Assembly: GCF_030519355.1 (NCBI RefSeq)
Contig: NZ_JAUMKC010000030.1
Coordinates: forward strand, 1-63,693
Direction: 5' to 3'
Length of the DNA: 63,693 bases
Source of the DNA: Mucilaginibacter sp. L3T2-6
Lineage (GTDB): Bacteria; Bacteroidota; Bacteroidia; Sphingobacteriales; Sphingobacteriaceae
Shown: in pieces, positions 8,282 through 17,888 of the stretch
Layout of the letters: every line of letters starts with the position of its first letter
Position numbering within the stretch: the stretch's first letter is position 1
Position numbers and translations under genes: made by a program
Notes under the pieces: generated by a model
Told to the model about the DNA's origin: nothing
What the model saw: only the letters and a program-made list of their open reading frames with translations
Databases searched by the model: none

Positions 8282-9490
8282 ATGCCCGTAAAAATACTTC
8301 TGGTTGACGATAACGAAAATAATCTTCTTTCGATTGAAGCCTCGCTTGACGGGGAGAAATATGATTTTTACCGTGCTACCTCGGGAAAGGAGGCTCTTCG
8401 CATACTTTTAAAGGAAGAGGATTTTACCCTGATACTGCTTGATGTGATGATGCCGATTATGGACGGCTACGAGACGGCAGAGCTTATTTATCAGCGCGAT
8501 AAACTAAAGCATATCCCTATTATCTTTATCACAGCGCATGATTACGAAGAAGCTGCGGTTTTTAAAGGTTACCGGGCTGGTGCAGTTGATTTTATCCGTA
8601 AACCATTTAACCCGGAAATCCTCCGCTCCAAAATAGCGGTATTCGCTGAGTTGTACCGTAAAAATCAGCAGCTGCGCCAGCAGGAAGAGAAGCTGCAGCA
8701 GATGAACAGTGAATTGATACAGCTTAACCAGGAACTTGAGCAACGTGTGCTGGAGCGCACCATGCAATTGGAGAACCTGAATCATGAACTGCAGGCTCTT
8801 AATTTATCTAAGGATAAATTCCTGTCGGTAATTTCGCACGACCTGCGCAATCCTCTGACCTCATTGTTAGCATCTTCCGATACGCTTACACGTGATGCTG
8901 AAAGGCTGCAGCCAAATCAAATAAGATTATTTTCCGGCATCATCAGCAAAACATCGCAAAAAATACTAGCTCAACTGAACGAATTGGTTGAGTGGGCTAA
9001 AAACCAGCGGGAGAAGACATCGTTCCGCCCTGAAAAAATTCATCTGAGACAAAACGTAAACGAGTCGCTGGAATTGCTGAAGGCAAACGCTGCACAAAAA
9101 GATCTGGTGTTGGAAAATGATACCGCGGATGGAATTTATATTAATGCCGACGGACTGATGCTTCGGTCTATTCTGCAAAACCTGGTGACAAATGCCATTA
9201 AGTTTACGCCAAGCGGCGGTGGGATAGTAACCGTTTCCGCACGCCCGGTTGATGAAATGATCGAGATTTGCGTAAAGGATACGGGGATAGGCATGTCCGA
9301 AGATATAAAGAAAACAATTTTCGGTCCTGTAAACACGGCTTCGCTGATGGGCACTAACCAGGAAAAGGGAACCGGGCTTGGCCTGATGCTGGTAAAAGAT
9401 TTTGTTTTTCAGCACGGCGGTAAAATTCAGGTTGATAGTGAGCCTGGTAAAGGTACCTGTTTCAGCTTTACAATGCCGGTACTAAATTGA
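8282..9490 (+). CDS. Response receiver-histidine kinase (REC-HisKA-HATPase)
   Basis: 402 residues. An N-terminal receiver domain (about 3-120, acidic DD at 9-10, phosphoacceptor Asp54 in LLDVMMP, Lys in RKPF) is followed by a coiled coil (about 125-175), HisKA with SHDLRNP (His186) and HATPase with NLVTNAIKF, DTGIGM and GTGLGLML. There is no membrane segment or DNA-binding output, so it probably receives phosphate from the poly-HAMP kinase or another kinase and passes it on. It follows the hybrid kinase by 7 bases and is almost certainly co-transcribed. Confidence 0.93.
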   Translation: MPVKILLVDDNENNLLSIEASLDGEKYDFYRATSGKEALRILLKEEDFTLILLDVMMPIMDGYETAELIYQRDKLKHIPIIFITAHDYEEAAVFKGYRAGAVDFIRKPFNPEILRSKIAVFAELYRKNQQLRQQEEKLQQMNSELIQLNQELEQRVLERTMQLENLNHELQALNLSKDKFLSVISHDLRNPLTSLLASSDTLTRDAERLQPNQIRLFSGIISKTSQKILAQLNELVEWAKNQREKTSFRPEKIHLRQNVNESLELLKANAAQKDLVLENDTADGIYINADGLMLRSILQNLVTNAIKFTPSGGGIVTVSARPVDEMIEICVKDTGIGMSEDIKKTIFGPVNTASLMGTNQEKGTGLGLMLVKDFVFQHGGKIQVDSEPGKGTCFSFTMPVLN

Positions 9491-9504
9491 GGGGCAGGTT
9501 AAGC

Positions 9505-9894
9505 TTAATTCGTTTTGCTTTGTCTCAACTGAAAAACGTTGCCTTCAGGATCCTGGCCATCGCATAGCCAGTAGTTATAGTCATCGAAGGTTTTAATGTC
9601 GCCTATGGCTACCCGCTGATCAAGTAAATATGATCTTAGCTGATGTATATTTTCAGAGATATCAAACACCAGCTTTACGTTATTATTTGTTTTGGGTGAG
9701 TTGGTTGTGGCGGCCAGGTATTCGTCGCCCATCCGGTGCAGGCCGATCGTAAAATCGCCGGCCTTGAGTAATGCCCACATGTCTGGCTGATATTCAAGAG
9801 GTTCAAATTGAAAAAGACGCGTGTAAAAATCCTTCAGGCCCTCAACGTCGCGTACGAAAAGTATAACGCTGGTTAATGATATGTTTGTCTCCAT
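9505..9894 (-). CDS. VOC (glyoxalase/bleomycin-resistance fold) protein
   Basis: 129 residues with the beta-alpha-beta-beta-beta pattern of the vicinal oxygen chelate superfamily: SVILFVRDVEGLKDFYTRLFQF at the start and CDGQDPEGNVFQLRQ at the end. Metal or substrate cannot be told from sequence. It lies 9 bases downstream of a second VOC gene on the same strand, so the two are probably one transcript; VOC proteins work as paired modules and may even form a heterodimer (inference). Converges on the kinase gene with only 14 bases between. Confidence 0.85.
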   Translation of the reverse strand: METNISLTSVILFVRDVEGLKDFYTRLFQFEPLEYQPDMWALLKAGDFTIGLHRMGDEYLAATTNSPKTNNNVKLVFDISENIHQLRSYLLDQRVAIGDIKTFDDYNYWLCDGQDPEGNVFQLRQSKTN

Positions 9895-9903
9895 CGTAAT
9901 TAA

Positions 9904-10284
9904 TTATTGCTCAATAAAACCCAGCAGGTAACCATCCGGGTCAGCCAGATAAAATTCGCGTCCATAGGGCATTTGGCGTAACGGCTGCACTACGCTTGTT
10001 ACATTATGTTGTACTGAATTAAATAGTTCCTCAATGTCTTCAACTGAAAAAACGATATCTAAGTCTTCGTTTTTTCGTCTGTTTTCACGTTCCTTGTTTG
10101 AAGGTTCGCCCTGTTTTAAATGAACTGAATAACTGTCTTTGGTTAACGCAGCGTAAAAATCCTCATATTGAAAACTTATTTGAAATCCGATCATTTGATA
10201 GTACTGAATGGATTCTTTAAGACTTTTTACCAATAGCTGCGGGCTTAGGTCTTTTATTTTTAGATAAACGCCGGTATTCATCAT
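9904..10284 (-). CDS. VOC (glyoxalase/bleomycin-resistance fold) protein, first of a pair
   Basis: 126 residues. LSPQLLVKSLKESIQYYQMIGF and the C-terminal GREFYLADPDGYLLGFIEQ are typical VOC elements (final Glu a usual metal ligand). The conserved first His is not obvious, so metal binding is uncertain. It precedes the other VOC gene and is diverged from it in sequence. Confidence 0.85.
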   Translation of the reverse strand: MMNTGVYLKIKDLSPQLLVKSLKESIQYYQMIGFQISFQYEDFYAALTKDSYSVHLKQGEPSNKERENRRKNEDLDIVFSVEDIEELFNSVQHNVTSVVQPLRQMPYGREFYLADPDGYLLGFIEQ

Positions 10285-10327
10285 ATAACGTTATTCGTCT
10301 GTCTCATAAACTAACAACTTGAATAAC

Positions 10328-10361
10328 AAACGCACGCCGGCATCTTAACCAGCGTGCGTTT
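10328..10361 (-). terminator. Terminator of the M1 peptidase gene
   Basis: Perfect 10-bp arms (10328-10337 and 10352-10361, core ACGCACGC) with a 14-base loop, followed on the minus strand by TTTGTTATTC. It lies 18 bases beyond the peptidase stop. Confidence 0.8.
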
Positions 10362-10378
10362 AGTGTTATCCCTTATTT

Positions 10379-12250
10379 TTATTTACCCGAAGCAGCGGGT
10401 TCTGCTGGCCAAATGTTGTCTTTATCGTTGGCGTCAACAAATACGCCGCCGTCAAGACTAACCGATTTGATATCGCTTAAAGCTTTTACAGTAACGGTGG
10501 CGTTCTTTTGATCTTGTTTCCAAACAGAAGGTTTTTGGTGAACGGTAGAAACTGTACCATTGGAATATGTTACTGTTAAATCGAACGGCGATGCAAAACC
10601 GCCGATATTTTTGATAGCTATCTTATAATCTCCACCCGATTTTTCTACTTTTTCTATAGCGAGGTCTACATAGCTTGGAGTAAAGAACCAATTGTTAAAA
10701 AACCAGTTCAGATTTTTGCCGCTGCCGGAGTTCATCGAGTTGAAGTAATCCCATGGAATAGGGTGTTTGCCATGCCAGTTATCCATGTAGTTGTGCAGCG
10801 CTTTTTTAAATAAGGCATCACCCAGCATATCTTTTAATGCAAGATAGCTCAGAGACGGTTTGCCATAAGCGTTATTACCACCGCCAAAGGTTACTTCGTT
10901 TGAGGGAGTTATAATAGGCATTTCCTTAGCGTGCGGTCCGTGAGTCCAGCGGTTGATGCGGAATTGCTTATAGAAATCGTCGGCTGCTTTTTTCCCTTTT
11001 TCTACCGTACCTATTAATAATTCGTAAGTGGTTGCCCAACCCTCGTCCATAAAGGCATAACGGCTTTCGTTGATACCCATATAGAACGGAAAGTAGGTGT
11101 GTGCTATCTCGTGGTCTTGCACCATTTCGGCGAATCCCAAGTCCTTGGTGTGGCTATCATTAACCATCATTGGATACTCCATATCCGCAAAACCCTGATA
11201 AGCGGTCATTTTGGGAAAAGGATAGGGAACTCCCGGCCAGTTATTCGAAAACCAATCCAGGGCAAAACGGCTAAACTGTACCGAATGGTGGAAATCTTCA
11301 GAAGCGTCAGGGAAAGCGGCCTGCACGCTGGTACGGCGATGAGTCGCTTTATCTACTATAACACTTGCAGCGTCCCAATCATAATGATCACTTATGCCAA
11401 CAGCCATATCTGATACATTGTTAGCTGTCCACGTCCAGGTGTTGGTTGGATTTTGGGCGGTTATATTTTTGGCCGCCAAATCGTTCGCCGTCGCTATATG
11501 AACAGTTGAGTCGCTGGTCATTGACGCTTCGAGCCTTTTCGCTGCGGCCGGTTGTAAAACTTTATCCGCATTCTGCAACGTACCGGTTGCCCAAACAATA
11601 AAGTTCTTAGGTACAGTTACATTAAGCGTATAGTCGTTAAAATCATTATAAAACTCTAATCCGCCGGTGTGTGGTTGCACATCCCAACCTTTGTAATCAT
11701 CATAAACGGCTACGCGCGGGTAAAAATAAGCCAGATAAAAGCTTGTTGAGTCGATAACCCCTTCGCGTCCGCGGCCTTTTGAAAGTTCGTAATGCCACTT
11801 AATATTTAGTTTTACTGAATCATGTGGCGCCAGCGGTTTTACCAGGGCGACCATATAATTTGTAGTCGTAGCTTTTGCATTATCCCAGGCGGCTTTCGCG
11901 CCGTTTATTTCAAATTCATCAACTTGTATAGCTGCTGAAGAGGCAGAGGCACTGCGTGCGCTATGGACATTCATAATCAGCTTCATGTTGAGGCTGTCGA
12001 GCGTTTTGGGACTGTTGTTTTTATAGCTGATCTGTTCCACGCCTTTTACGGTATTGACGGGAGGGTTAACTGTTACGGAAATATTGTACCGCCCGTGGTT
12101 CTGCCAATAATTTTTGCCCGGCTTGCCATTCATAGACCGGGTGCCATTTGCATACGCTTTCGCAATTTCAGGAGGCATGGGCAAGGTTTGTGCAGTAGCA
12201 CCTAATAGTATAAAGCACAAAAAAGCAGAGAGTGTGATTGATTTTATCAT
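10379..12250 (-). CDS. M1 family metallopeptidase (secreted aminopeptidase-like)
   Basis: I start at ATG 12250, which gives a clean signal peptide (MIKSITLSAFLCFILLGATAQ); an in-frame TTG at 12283 would overlap the promoter motif at 12281-12288. The 623-residue protein carries the zinc site HEIAH (His380, Glu381, His384) with the third ligand Glu403 in DEGWA, the HExxH-18-E spacing of gluzincin family M1. An N-terminal beta domain precedes it and a beta-sandwich tail follows. Expected to act in the periplasm or at the surface, trimming N-terminal residues from peptides. The M1 exopeptidase GxMEN motif is represented by FADMEYPM, so specificity is probably retained but modified. Confidence 0.92.
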   Translation of the reverse strand: MIKSITLSAFLCFILLGATAQTLPMPPEIAKAYANGTRSMNGKPGKNYWQNHGRYNISVTVNPPVNTVKGVEQISYKNNSPKTLDSLNMKLIMNVHSARSASASSAAIQVDEFEINGAKAAWDNAKATTTNYMVALVKPLAPHDSVKLNIKWHYELSKGRGREGVIDSTSFYLAYFYPRVAVYDDYKGWDVQPHTGGLEFYNDFNDYTLNVTVPKNFIVWATGTLQNADKVLQPAAAKRLEASMTSDSTVHIATANDLAAKNITAQNPTNTWTWTANNVSDMAVGISDHYDWDAASVIVDKATHRRTSVQAAFPDASEDFHHSVQFSRFALDWFSNNWPGVPYPFPKMTAYQGFADMEYPMMVNDSHTKDLGFAEMVQDHEIAHTYFPFYMGINESRYAFMDEGWATTYELLIGTVEKGKKAADDFYKQFRINRWTHGPHAKEMPIITPSNEVTFGGGNNAYGKPSLSYLALKDMLGDALFKKALHNYMDNWHGKHPIPWDYFNSMNSGSGKNLNWFFNNWFFTPSYVDLAIEKVEKSGGDYKIAIKNIGGFASPFDLTVTYSNGTVSTVHQKPSVWKQDQKNATVTVKALSDIKSVSLDGGVFVDANDKDNIWPAEPAASGK

Positions 12251-12280
12251 GTTTTTGAGAATGTTGTTTAGATCAACCTT

Positions 12281-12288
12281 CAAATTTA
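12281..12288 (-). promoter_or_regulatory. TAAATTTG -7 element for the M1 peptidase
   Basis: The minus strand reads TAAATTTG, an exact match to TAnnTTTG, about 30 bases ahead of ATG 12250. It decides against the upstream TTG start. No clear -33 element. Confidence 0.55.
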
Positions 12289-12358
12289 CAGATATTAATT
12301 ATCACGCCATCTGCTTCAGGTAACGATTATGTTGCAATTTCAGTTGCACATTCCCACT

Positions 12359-12829
12359 TTAGTGGGCGGTACTGAACTGGCCGACCACGTAAGTGCCAAC
12401 CGGCGGGCGGAAGGCAATATTGATGCGGTTGTAATTGTTAATAGTATTTGTTGCAACAGTTAAGTCAACGATCTCTGCCTCCGAAAAATGCCGTGTTATT
12501 TCATTAAATACCTCATCAGAAATCTGTCCGTTGGTTATTTTGGTAACTGCTTCAGCCCAGGCGAGCGCTGCCCGTTCACGATCAGTGAAAAACGGAGTTT
12601 CGCGCCATGCGTCCATCACATAAAGCCGCTGTTCACTTTCGCCATTGGCGCGCAGGTCTTTCGAATGCATATCCAGACAAAAGGCGCAACCATTTATTTG
12701 TGACACACGAAAGTAGATCAAATCAAAAAGTGATTGTTCTATGGTTGATTTTGTCAGGTAGGCCCCTAATGCGGACATTGCTTTAATTGCCCGCTGACCA
12801 TTTTCGAAAAGATTAATTCTTGTTTCCAT
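12359..12829 (-). CDS. AhpD-like / carboxymuconolactone decarboxylase family protein
   Basis: 156 residues. The hallmark is INGCAFCLDMHSKDLRANGE: two cysteines in CxxC followed by His three residues on, as in alkylhydroperoxidase AhpD, where this site reduces peroxides or peroxiredoxin AhpC. The rest is all-helical (TDRERAALAWAEAVTKI). Family members are trimeric or hexameric cytosolic antioxidants. The gene stands alone, with the OsmC-type peroxidase gene diverging 285 bases away, which fits a peroxide-stress neighbourhood. Confidence 0.9.
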   Translation of the reverse strand: METRINLFENGQRAIKAMSALGAYLTKSTIEQSLFDLIYFRVSQINGCAFCLDMHSKDLRANGESEQRLYVMDAWRETPFFTDRERAALAWAEAVTKITNGQISDEVFNEITRHFSEAEIVDLTVATNTINNYNRINIAFRPPVGTYVVGQFSTAH

Positions 12830-13113
12830 TTTCAGTTATTATTTGCTTTTATACCTCAATAATGAATGAGATTTTAGAAAATGGACAGCCGTGGGAATTT
12901 TTTTTGCACGGTGGTATGCCTAATCCATGCTAGTTATACGAAGATTATGGTTGTCTCTTATAATGCCAATAATATGTCCTGATTTATTAGATTATGCGAA
13001 TGCAAATCGGATAGGGGTGAGGGAATGGGAGGAAATGATGGAATATTACGCAGGGGTTAAACTTTCGTTGTCGCAAAGTACTATATTAGCCTCGTTATAC
13101 AATTAAACACAGT

Positions 13114-13539
13114 ATGTCTAAAATTGAACTTACACGCGTTAAAGGTGATTTTGGTTTCGAGGCTAAAGATGAACAGGGCCATGTTGTGCGAATGGACAGC
13201 AGCCCGGAAAGCGGTGGTTGGGACTTTGGCGTCAGACCGATGCAAATGTTGCTGATGGGCCTTGCAGGCTGCTCGGCAATCGATGTTATCACCATCCTGA
13301 AAAAACAGCGTCAGGAAATTAAAGAATACAAAATGGTGGTAAATGGTGACCGTGAAGCCGGGAAAGAGCCGTCATTGTGGAAAGACGTTTCTATCGAATT
13401 TCATCTTTACGGTACCATCGACGAAGATAAGGCGGTGAAGGCTGCAGAATTATCTATCAATAAATACTGCTCAGTTGCGGCCACACTTGAAAAAGCCGGC
13501 GCTGATATTAAATGGCGTGTTTTTGTACATAAGGGATAA
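13114..13539 (+). CDS. OsmC/Ohr family protein
   Basis: 141 residues. The pattern PMQMLLMGLAGCSAIDVITILKKQRQ contains the first conserved Cys on its helix, and KYCSVAATLEKAGADIKW holds the second, as in OsmC thiol peroxidases that reduce organic hydroperoxides. It opens a probable two-gene unit with the DinB-like protein 21 bases downstream. A TATATTAG box at 13083-13090 is a candidate -7 element; a nearly identical CTATATTAGCC occurs before 14456. Confidence 0.92.
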   Translation: MSKIELTRVKGDFGFEAKDEQGHVVRMDSSPESGGWDFGVRPMQMLLMGLAGCSAIDVITILKKQRQEIKEYKMVVNGDREAGKEPSLWKDVSIEFHLYGTIDEDKAVKAAELSINKYCSVAATLEKAGADIKWRVFVHKG

Positions 13540-13560
13540 ATCCATTAACTAACCGAAGCG

Positions 13561-14397
13561 ATGGACCGCATAGTGCCAATCCCGACACTTCATCTTTTTC
13601 CGGCATTAAATGATTTGCTTATCGACCTGCTCCGGTCGTTGAGCCCTGAAGACTGGTATAAACAAACCGTAGCTCCGAAATGGCTGGTTAAGGATGTTGC
13701 TGCCCACTTGCTGGATACCAATATGCGGGATATTGCGGCGGCTAATAATTATAGTGCGACCCCGCCGCAGAATATTAACTCTTATCAGGATCTTGTAGAT
13801 TACCTGAATGAGCTTAATGCAATTTGGATAAAGGCGATGGACAGGGTTAGTCCCCAGCAGCTGATTGACTTGCTCGAATCAACAGGGCCACAGTATCATC
13901 AGTACCTGCAATCCCTTTCACCATTCGAAAAGGCGCGCTACGCGGTATCGTGGGCAGGCGAGGAGGAATCAGAAAACTGGTTTCATATTGCGCGTGAGTA
14001 TACCGAAAAATGGCACCATCAGCAGCAGATACGCGATGCAGTTGGTAAGCCGGGTATAATGCACCGTAAGTTGTTTTATCCCTGTATTGATACCTTTATG
14101 CGTGCATTGCCCCACACATACCGGAATGTTAAGGCCAGGGAAGGCGCATTGGTAAAAGTTAGCGTCGGCACAGAAGCCGGTGGCGATTGGTTCTTGCAAC
14201 ATCTGTCAGGCGTGTGGGTGATGACGGACAATACGGAACGATACACCCCTGATGCTTCGGTAAGCTTAACGCCGGATACTTCCTGGAAAGTTTTTACTAA
14301 AGCCATGACCGCGGCGGACGCAATAGCAAAATCGGAACTAAGCGGAGATGACGAATTAACCCGCCCCTTGTTTGGTATGCTGTCTGTTATGGCGTAA
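13561..14397 (+). CDS. DinB/maleylpyruvate isomerase-like protein
   Basis: 278 residues. The N-terminal half (LLRSLSPEDWYKQTVAPKW, KDVAAHLLDTNMRDIA) has the four-helix bundle and the first His of the metal triad of the DinB / mycothiol-dependent maleylpyruvate isomerase superfamily; further histidines (REYTEKWHHQQQIRDAVG) supply the rest. The C-terminal part is a small alpha/beta domain. Bacteroidota make bacillithiol rather than mycothiol, so a thiol transferase working with bacillithiol is the likely role, but the substrate is unknown. Follows the OsmC gene closely. Confidence 0.75.
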   Translation: MDRIVPIPTLHLFPALNDLLIDLLRSLSPEDWYKQTVAPKWLVKDVAAHLLDTNMRDIAAANNYSATPPQNINSYQDLVDYLNELNAIWIKAMDRVSPQQLIDLLESTGPQYHQYLQSLSPFEKARYAVSWAGEEESENWFHIAREYTEKWHHQQQIRDAVGKPGIMHRKLFYPCIDTFMRALPHTYRNVKAREGALVKVSVGTEAGGDWFLQHLSGVWVMTDNTERYTPDASVSLTPDTSWKVFTKAMTAADAIAKSELSGDDELTRPLFGMLSVMA

Positions 14398-14455
14398 AAT
14401 AAAAGAAAATTTTCGCGAAAAGATATTTTGCTATATTAGCCTTAAACCTGAGCAA

Positions 14456-15565
14456 ATGTCTAAACTTTTTCCTTTTTATTACCTCGTTTTTTTTGCGATT
14501 ACAGTTAGCGCCCAGCAAACAGTCAACCGTCGTATTAACTTTAACCCGATAGATAAGGATAGTTTGAACCTGCCTTTAAATGAACAGTTTAAGCTAATTG
14601 AAGATAGCTGTGCAACTATCATCAGGCGCGTCAGGTTCAATTTTGACACACGCAAATTTCATGGCCCGTTCACCGATGTGCGAAAAGATAACCCGGCAGT
14701 TACGCTTACCGAGGGATACTATAATGCAGACGGACTAAAGGAAGGTTTATTTATAATCCGGTATGCCAGCGGAAACATAAAGGCGAAAGGGAATTTTAAG
14801 GACGATGCCTTTGACGGAAAATGGGAGATGTATTACGACAATGGCAAGCCTGAATTAGACTTTGAAGTAAAGGATGGCGTTTACAGCGTAACCGCGGCAT
14901 GGGACGAAAAAGGAAACAAGACGATTGATAAAGGGAATGGCTCCTATATAGCCGATATGTCATACTACTTATGGAAAGGGAAACTGGTGGATGGCAGACC
15001 GGATGGCACCTGGAAAATGTATCAGAGCAATGATCCCGATAAAATGACGATAGCGACAGAGCATTTTAAAAAGGGTGAGTTTATTGATGGCCGCAATAAA
15101 TTCGGCCCGTATATAAATGAGTCAAGAATCAGGCTGGTGAACGAGGGTCAATTCCCGTTTGTCAATGCGGAAAAATTATTGGCAGGGGCTCCCTGCAATA
15201 TTTCCGGTCCCGGGAAAGGCCTGGTCAACGCCCATTATAAGGGGGGTATGGATGCTTTTAACTACGATCTCCGCAATGCTCTTACCGGCTTTTTTAACCA
15301 TGTAAACCTTGATGGAAAAGAAGGAAGATTTGATATTGTAGGCGACATATCGACAACGGGGCACATTGAAAACCTTGTGAGAAAAGGGGGAAGCAACATC
15401 GATGAAGTGGCCAGCGGGATTATGCGGATAATTCATGATCTGCCAAAATTGATACCTGCTACATTGAACGGGAAACCGGTAACAGAACAATTTAAACTTG
15501 AGCTGGACCTTTCAAAAGGCTCCTATACCTATACATTTCAGTTTTTACCAGTTAAATTTCGTTAG
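14456..15565 (+). CDS. Secreted MORN/YwqK-like protein with TonB-type C-terminal domain
   Basis: I start at ATG 14456, giving a signal peptide (LFPFYYLVFFAITVSAQ); the frame is open back into the previous gene. 370 residues. Residues about 75-215 hold YwqK/MORN-like repeats (G-Y-Y-N-A-D-G-L-K-E-G, GNIKAKGNF, GKWEMYYDNGKPE). The last 100 residues (DISTTGHIENLVRKGGSN, then LIPATLNGKPV) match the TonB C-terminal fold. Such proteins are common and poorly understood in Bacteroidota; a periplasmic binding role is inferred. A CTATATTAGCC box at 14431 is the probable promoter. Confidence 0.7.
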   Translation: MSKLFPFYYLVFFAITVSAQQTVNRRINFNPIDKDSLNLPLNEQFKLIEDSCATIIRRVRFNFDTRKFHGPFTDVRKDNPAVTLTEGYYNADGLKEGLFIIRYASGNIKAKGNFKDDAFDGKWEMYYDNGKPELDFEVKDGVYSVTAAWDEKGNKTIDKGNGSYIADMSYYLWKGKLVDGRPDGTWKMYQSNDPDKMTIATEHFKKGEFIDGRNKFGPYINESRIRLVNEGQFPFVNAEKLLAGAPCNISGPGKGLVNAHYKGGMDAFNYDLRNALTGFFNHVNLDGKEGRFDIVGDISTTGHIENLVRKGGSNIDEVASGIMRIIHDLPKLIPATLNGKPVTEQFKLELDLSKGSYTYTFQFLPVKFR

Positions 15566-15848
15566 ATGGCTGACCATAATACTATACATTTTTCAGGCTC
15601 ATACTTTAGCCAACGGCAAAATGTAAAGTCGGCAGCTTTGAGTTATTTCCCAGAAATTTCCCTTTCGTAATGCACGTTTTTTTAATGCTGTTTATCAATG
15701 TGTTAAGCGATTATTAAAAAAATATACCCATAACTTCCTGCTTTTGAGATGTGGATATGTTTATAAGATTTTTGGCGCTATGGCATCGATGTTGTCAGCC
15801 GGGGGTATGCTTGACTAATAGAAAAGCATACACTTAAAATCAAACATC

Positions 15849-17228
15849 ATGAAAAAACATTTAACAAAAGCCAGCCTGCTGCTAACCGGCTTGCTGGCAG
15901 GCGGCAGTGTATTTGCACAAACGGCCGATACCACTAAAGCAACGACAACAGACTATGTTCAGCCCTTTTCACCCGATAATGCGTTTCGTACCTGGTCGGT
16001 AGGCGTAAATGGGGGATTAATGACACCTTTTACTATTTTCGGAAAGAAAAGCAGCCAGGACTTCAGATCTCCACACTCAAAAATTGGCTACGGTGCTTAC
16101 ATAAAAAAACAGATCACCTCAGGGTTTGGCTTACAGGCTAATTTTATGGGCGGACAGCTTGCCGGCGCTAACGGTCAACCAACCGGAACTGGGAATACCA
16201 TGGACAGTTACGAAACAAAGTTAAATTATGCATTAAGCCTGAATGCCGTTCTATCCGTAGGAAACATTACCTTCCGGCACAACCACAATTTTATACAGCC
16301 ATACGCCACAGTTGGTATTGGGGGGTTGAATTATAATCCTACAGTTGTCATAAATGGCACTTCACAAAATGTTACCGCTAACGGCGGTTCTCTTAATGAA
16401 TGGTTTGTGCCGGTTGGAGCCGGCTTTAAAATAAATGTGTCGAGAGGAATTAATATCGATTTGGGTTATCAGGTGAACTTTGCGTATGCTGACAATCTGG
16501 ATGGTTATAGATATGGGGCGCATAACGACCGATTCTCCTATGCCCACGCCGGCTTGGAATTTGCCCTTGGAAGTAAATCAAAACCTCAATTGGCTGCCCA
16601 TAACCCGGTATCATCAATCCGGACCGAATATATGATGGAGAACCGCAATACCCGTAACCAGTTGCAAAGTCAAATAGATGCGCAGAAAGCAGCCAATGAA
16701 CAGCTGAAAGCTGAATTGGCGACTACTAACGCTAACCTTGCTAAATTTACGGCTGACAGCGACAACGACGGCGTGCCGGATTTCTACGACAAATGCCCGA
16801 ACACTCCGGCAGGTACAAAAGTTGACGGTTCAGGTTGTCCGCTACCTGCGCCGAAACAAATTACAACGGTGATTACTGAAGAAGACAGAAAAGTTGTAAG
16901 GGATGCCATCGCCAATCTTGAATTCGATTTCGGTAAAGCTACGATCCGCGCTCATTCATATCCTAGCCTCGACCGCGTTGCTAAGCTGCTTGTCGACAAA
17001 AATTTTAGCCTGAAGCTGGCGGGGCACACCGATAATGTTGGTTCTAACGACGCCAATATGAAGTTGTCAAAAGACCGTGCAGAGTCGGTTAAATCTTACC
17101 TGGTTAGTAAAGGCGCCAATGCATCGCGCATTGAGGCTACCGGCTACGGCGAAACACAACCAATTGCAAGCAACAAAACTGCAAAAGGACGCCAGCAGAA
17201 CCGCAGGGTAGAGTTTACCTTATATTAA
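15849..17228 (+). CDS. OmpA family outer-membrane protein
   Basis: 459 residues: signal peptide (cut after VFAQ), an eight-stranded-type beta barrel (about 45-240), a coiled-coil linker (RNQLQSQIDAQKAANEQLKAEL), one TSP3-like calcium repeat (DSDNDGVPDFYDKCP), and an OmpA C-terminal peptidoglycan-binding domain (LAGHTDNVGSNDANMKLSKDRA, NRRVEF). It probably anchors the outer membrane to the cell wall through diaminopimelate. The gene stands alone and ends in a terminator 26 bases on. Typical of major outer-membrane proteins of the phylum. Confidence 0.93.
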   Translation: MKKHLTKASLLLTGLLAGGSVFAQTADTTKATTTDYVQPFSPDNAFRTWSVGVNGGLMTPFTIFGKKSSQDFRSPHSKIGYGAYIKKQITSGFGLQANFMGGQLAGANGQPTGTGNTMDSYETKLNYALSLNAVLSVGNITFRHNHNFIQPYATVGIGGLNYNPTVVINGTSQNVTANGGSLNEWFVPVGAGFKINVSRGINIDLGYQVNFAYADNLDGYRYGAHNDRFSYAHAGLEFALGSKSKPQLAAHNPVSSIRTEYMMENRNTRNQLQSQIDAQKAANEQLKAELATTNANLAKFTADSDNDGVPDFYDKCPNTPAGTKVDGSGCPLPAPKQITTVITEEDRKVVRDAIANLEFDFGKATIRAHSYPSLDRVAKLLVDKNFSLKLAGHTDNVGSNDANMKLSKDRAESVKSYLVSKGANASRIEATGYGETQPIASNKTAKGRQQNRRVEFTLY

Positions 17229-17253
17229 GGAATATAACTCGAATAAGAAAAGA

Positions 17254-17284
17254 CAGAAAGTCCTGGTTTTATCGGGACTTTCTG
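17254..17284 (+). terminator. Terminator after the OmpA gene
   Basis: Ten-base arms (17254-17263 and 17275-17284, core AGAAAGTCC) with an 11-base loop, followed by CCTTTATAA. The U-run is short, so termination may be partial. Confidence 0.7.
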
Positions 17285-17364
17285 CCTTTATAACCATTAT
17301 AAATCATACCACGAGCAGGAGACGGTACGAGCTTTCCTGTTAGCCCTGGGATAAGATAGTCCTG

Positions 17365-17745
17365 TTATTCCACCTCAAAGAATTCTGCCAGCGCGCCGAA
17401 ATAACTGTTATCCCATCCATCAACGAATTCGGCGTATTCGGCATCCGGTATATTGGTGTGCCTTAATTCTACAGAGGCGCCGCCTTTTTCGGGGTGCAGT
17501 TTTATGGTTACAATAGACTCAGCAGGTTGCCCGTCAAAATACCATTGCTGTACTATCTTTTTATTTTCCTCAAATTCAAGGTTCTTGCCGATGATGCTGC
17601 CTTCCCACAGAGAAAACTCAGAACCAGGTATTGTCGACATCTCGGCTGCTTCGCCAGTCCACAACTCAATAGTAAGCGGATTTGTTAAAGCGGCATATAT
17701 TTCTTCAGTCGTTGCCGGCAGGTGATAGTATTTTTTAAAGTCCAT
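17365..17745 (-). CDS. SRPBCC / AHSA1-type START-fold protein
   Basis: 126 residues from ATG 17745; an ATG six codons upstream (17763) is also possible. The opening DFKKYYHLPATTEEIYAALTNP, the middle GEAAEMSTIPGSEFSLWEGSI and the closing DGWDNSYFGALAEFFE are the Aha1-like subgroup pattern, which binds hydrophobic ligands in a helix-grip pocket or assists Hsp90-type chaperones. No enzyme residues are evident. Stands alone; function unknown. Confidence 0.85.
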   Translation of the reverse strand: MDFKKYYHLPATTEEIYAALTNPLTIELWTGEAAEMSTIPGSEFSLWEGSIIGKNLEFEENKKIVQQWYFDGQPAESIVTIKLHPEKGGASVELRHTNIPDAEYAEFVDGWDNSYFGALAEFFEVE

Positions 17746-17888
17746 TTTGTTTTTATGATTCACCGATTTGAAAATGATTTCACCAATGATTTATTTGATT
17801 AGTTACCGATGCGAGTTTATTAACCGCAAATCTATTCAATCATTCTAAATCCAGCGTTCAATCGGCCAAAATCGAAACACATTTCGCA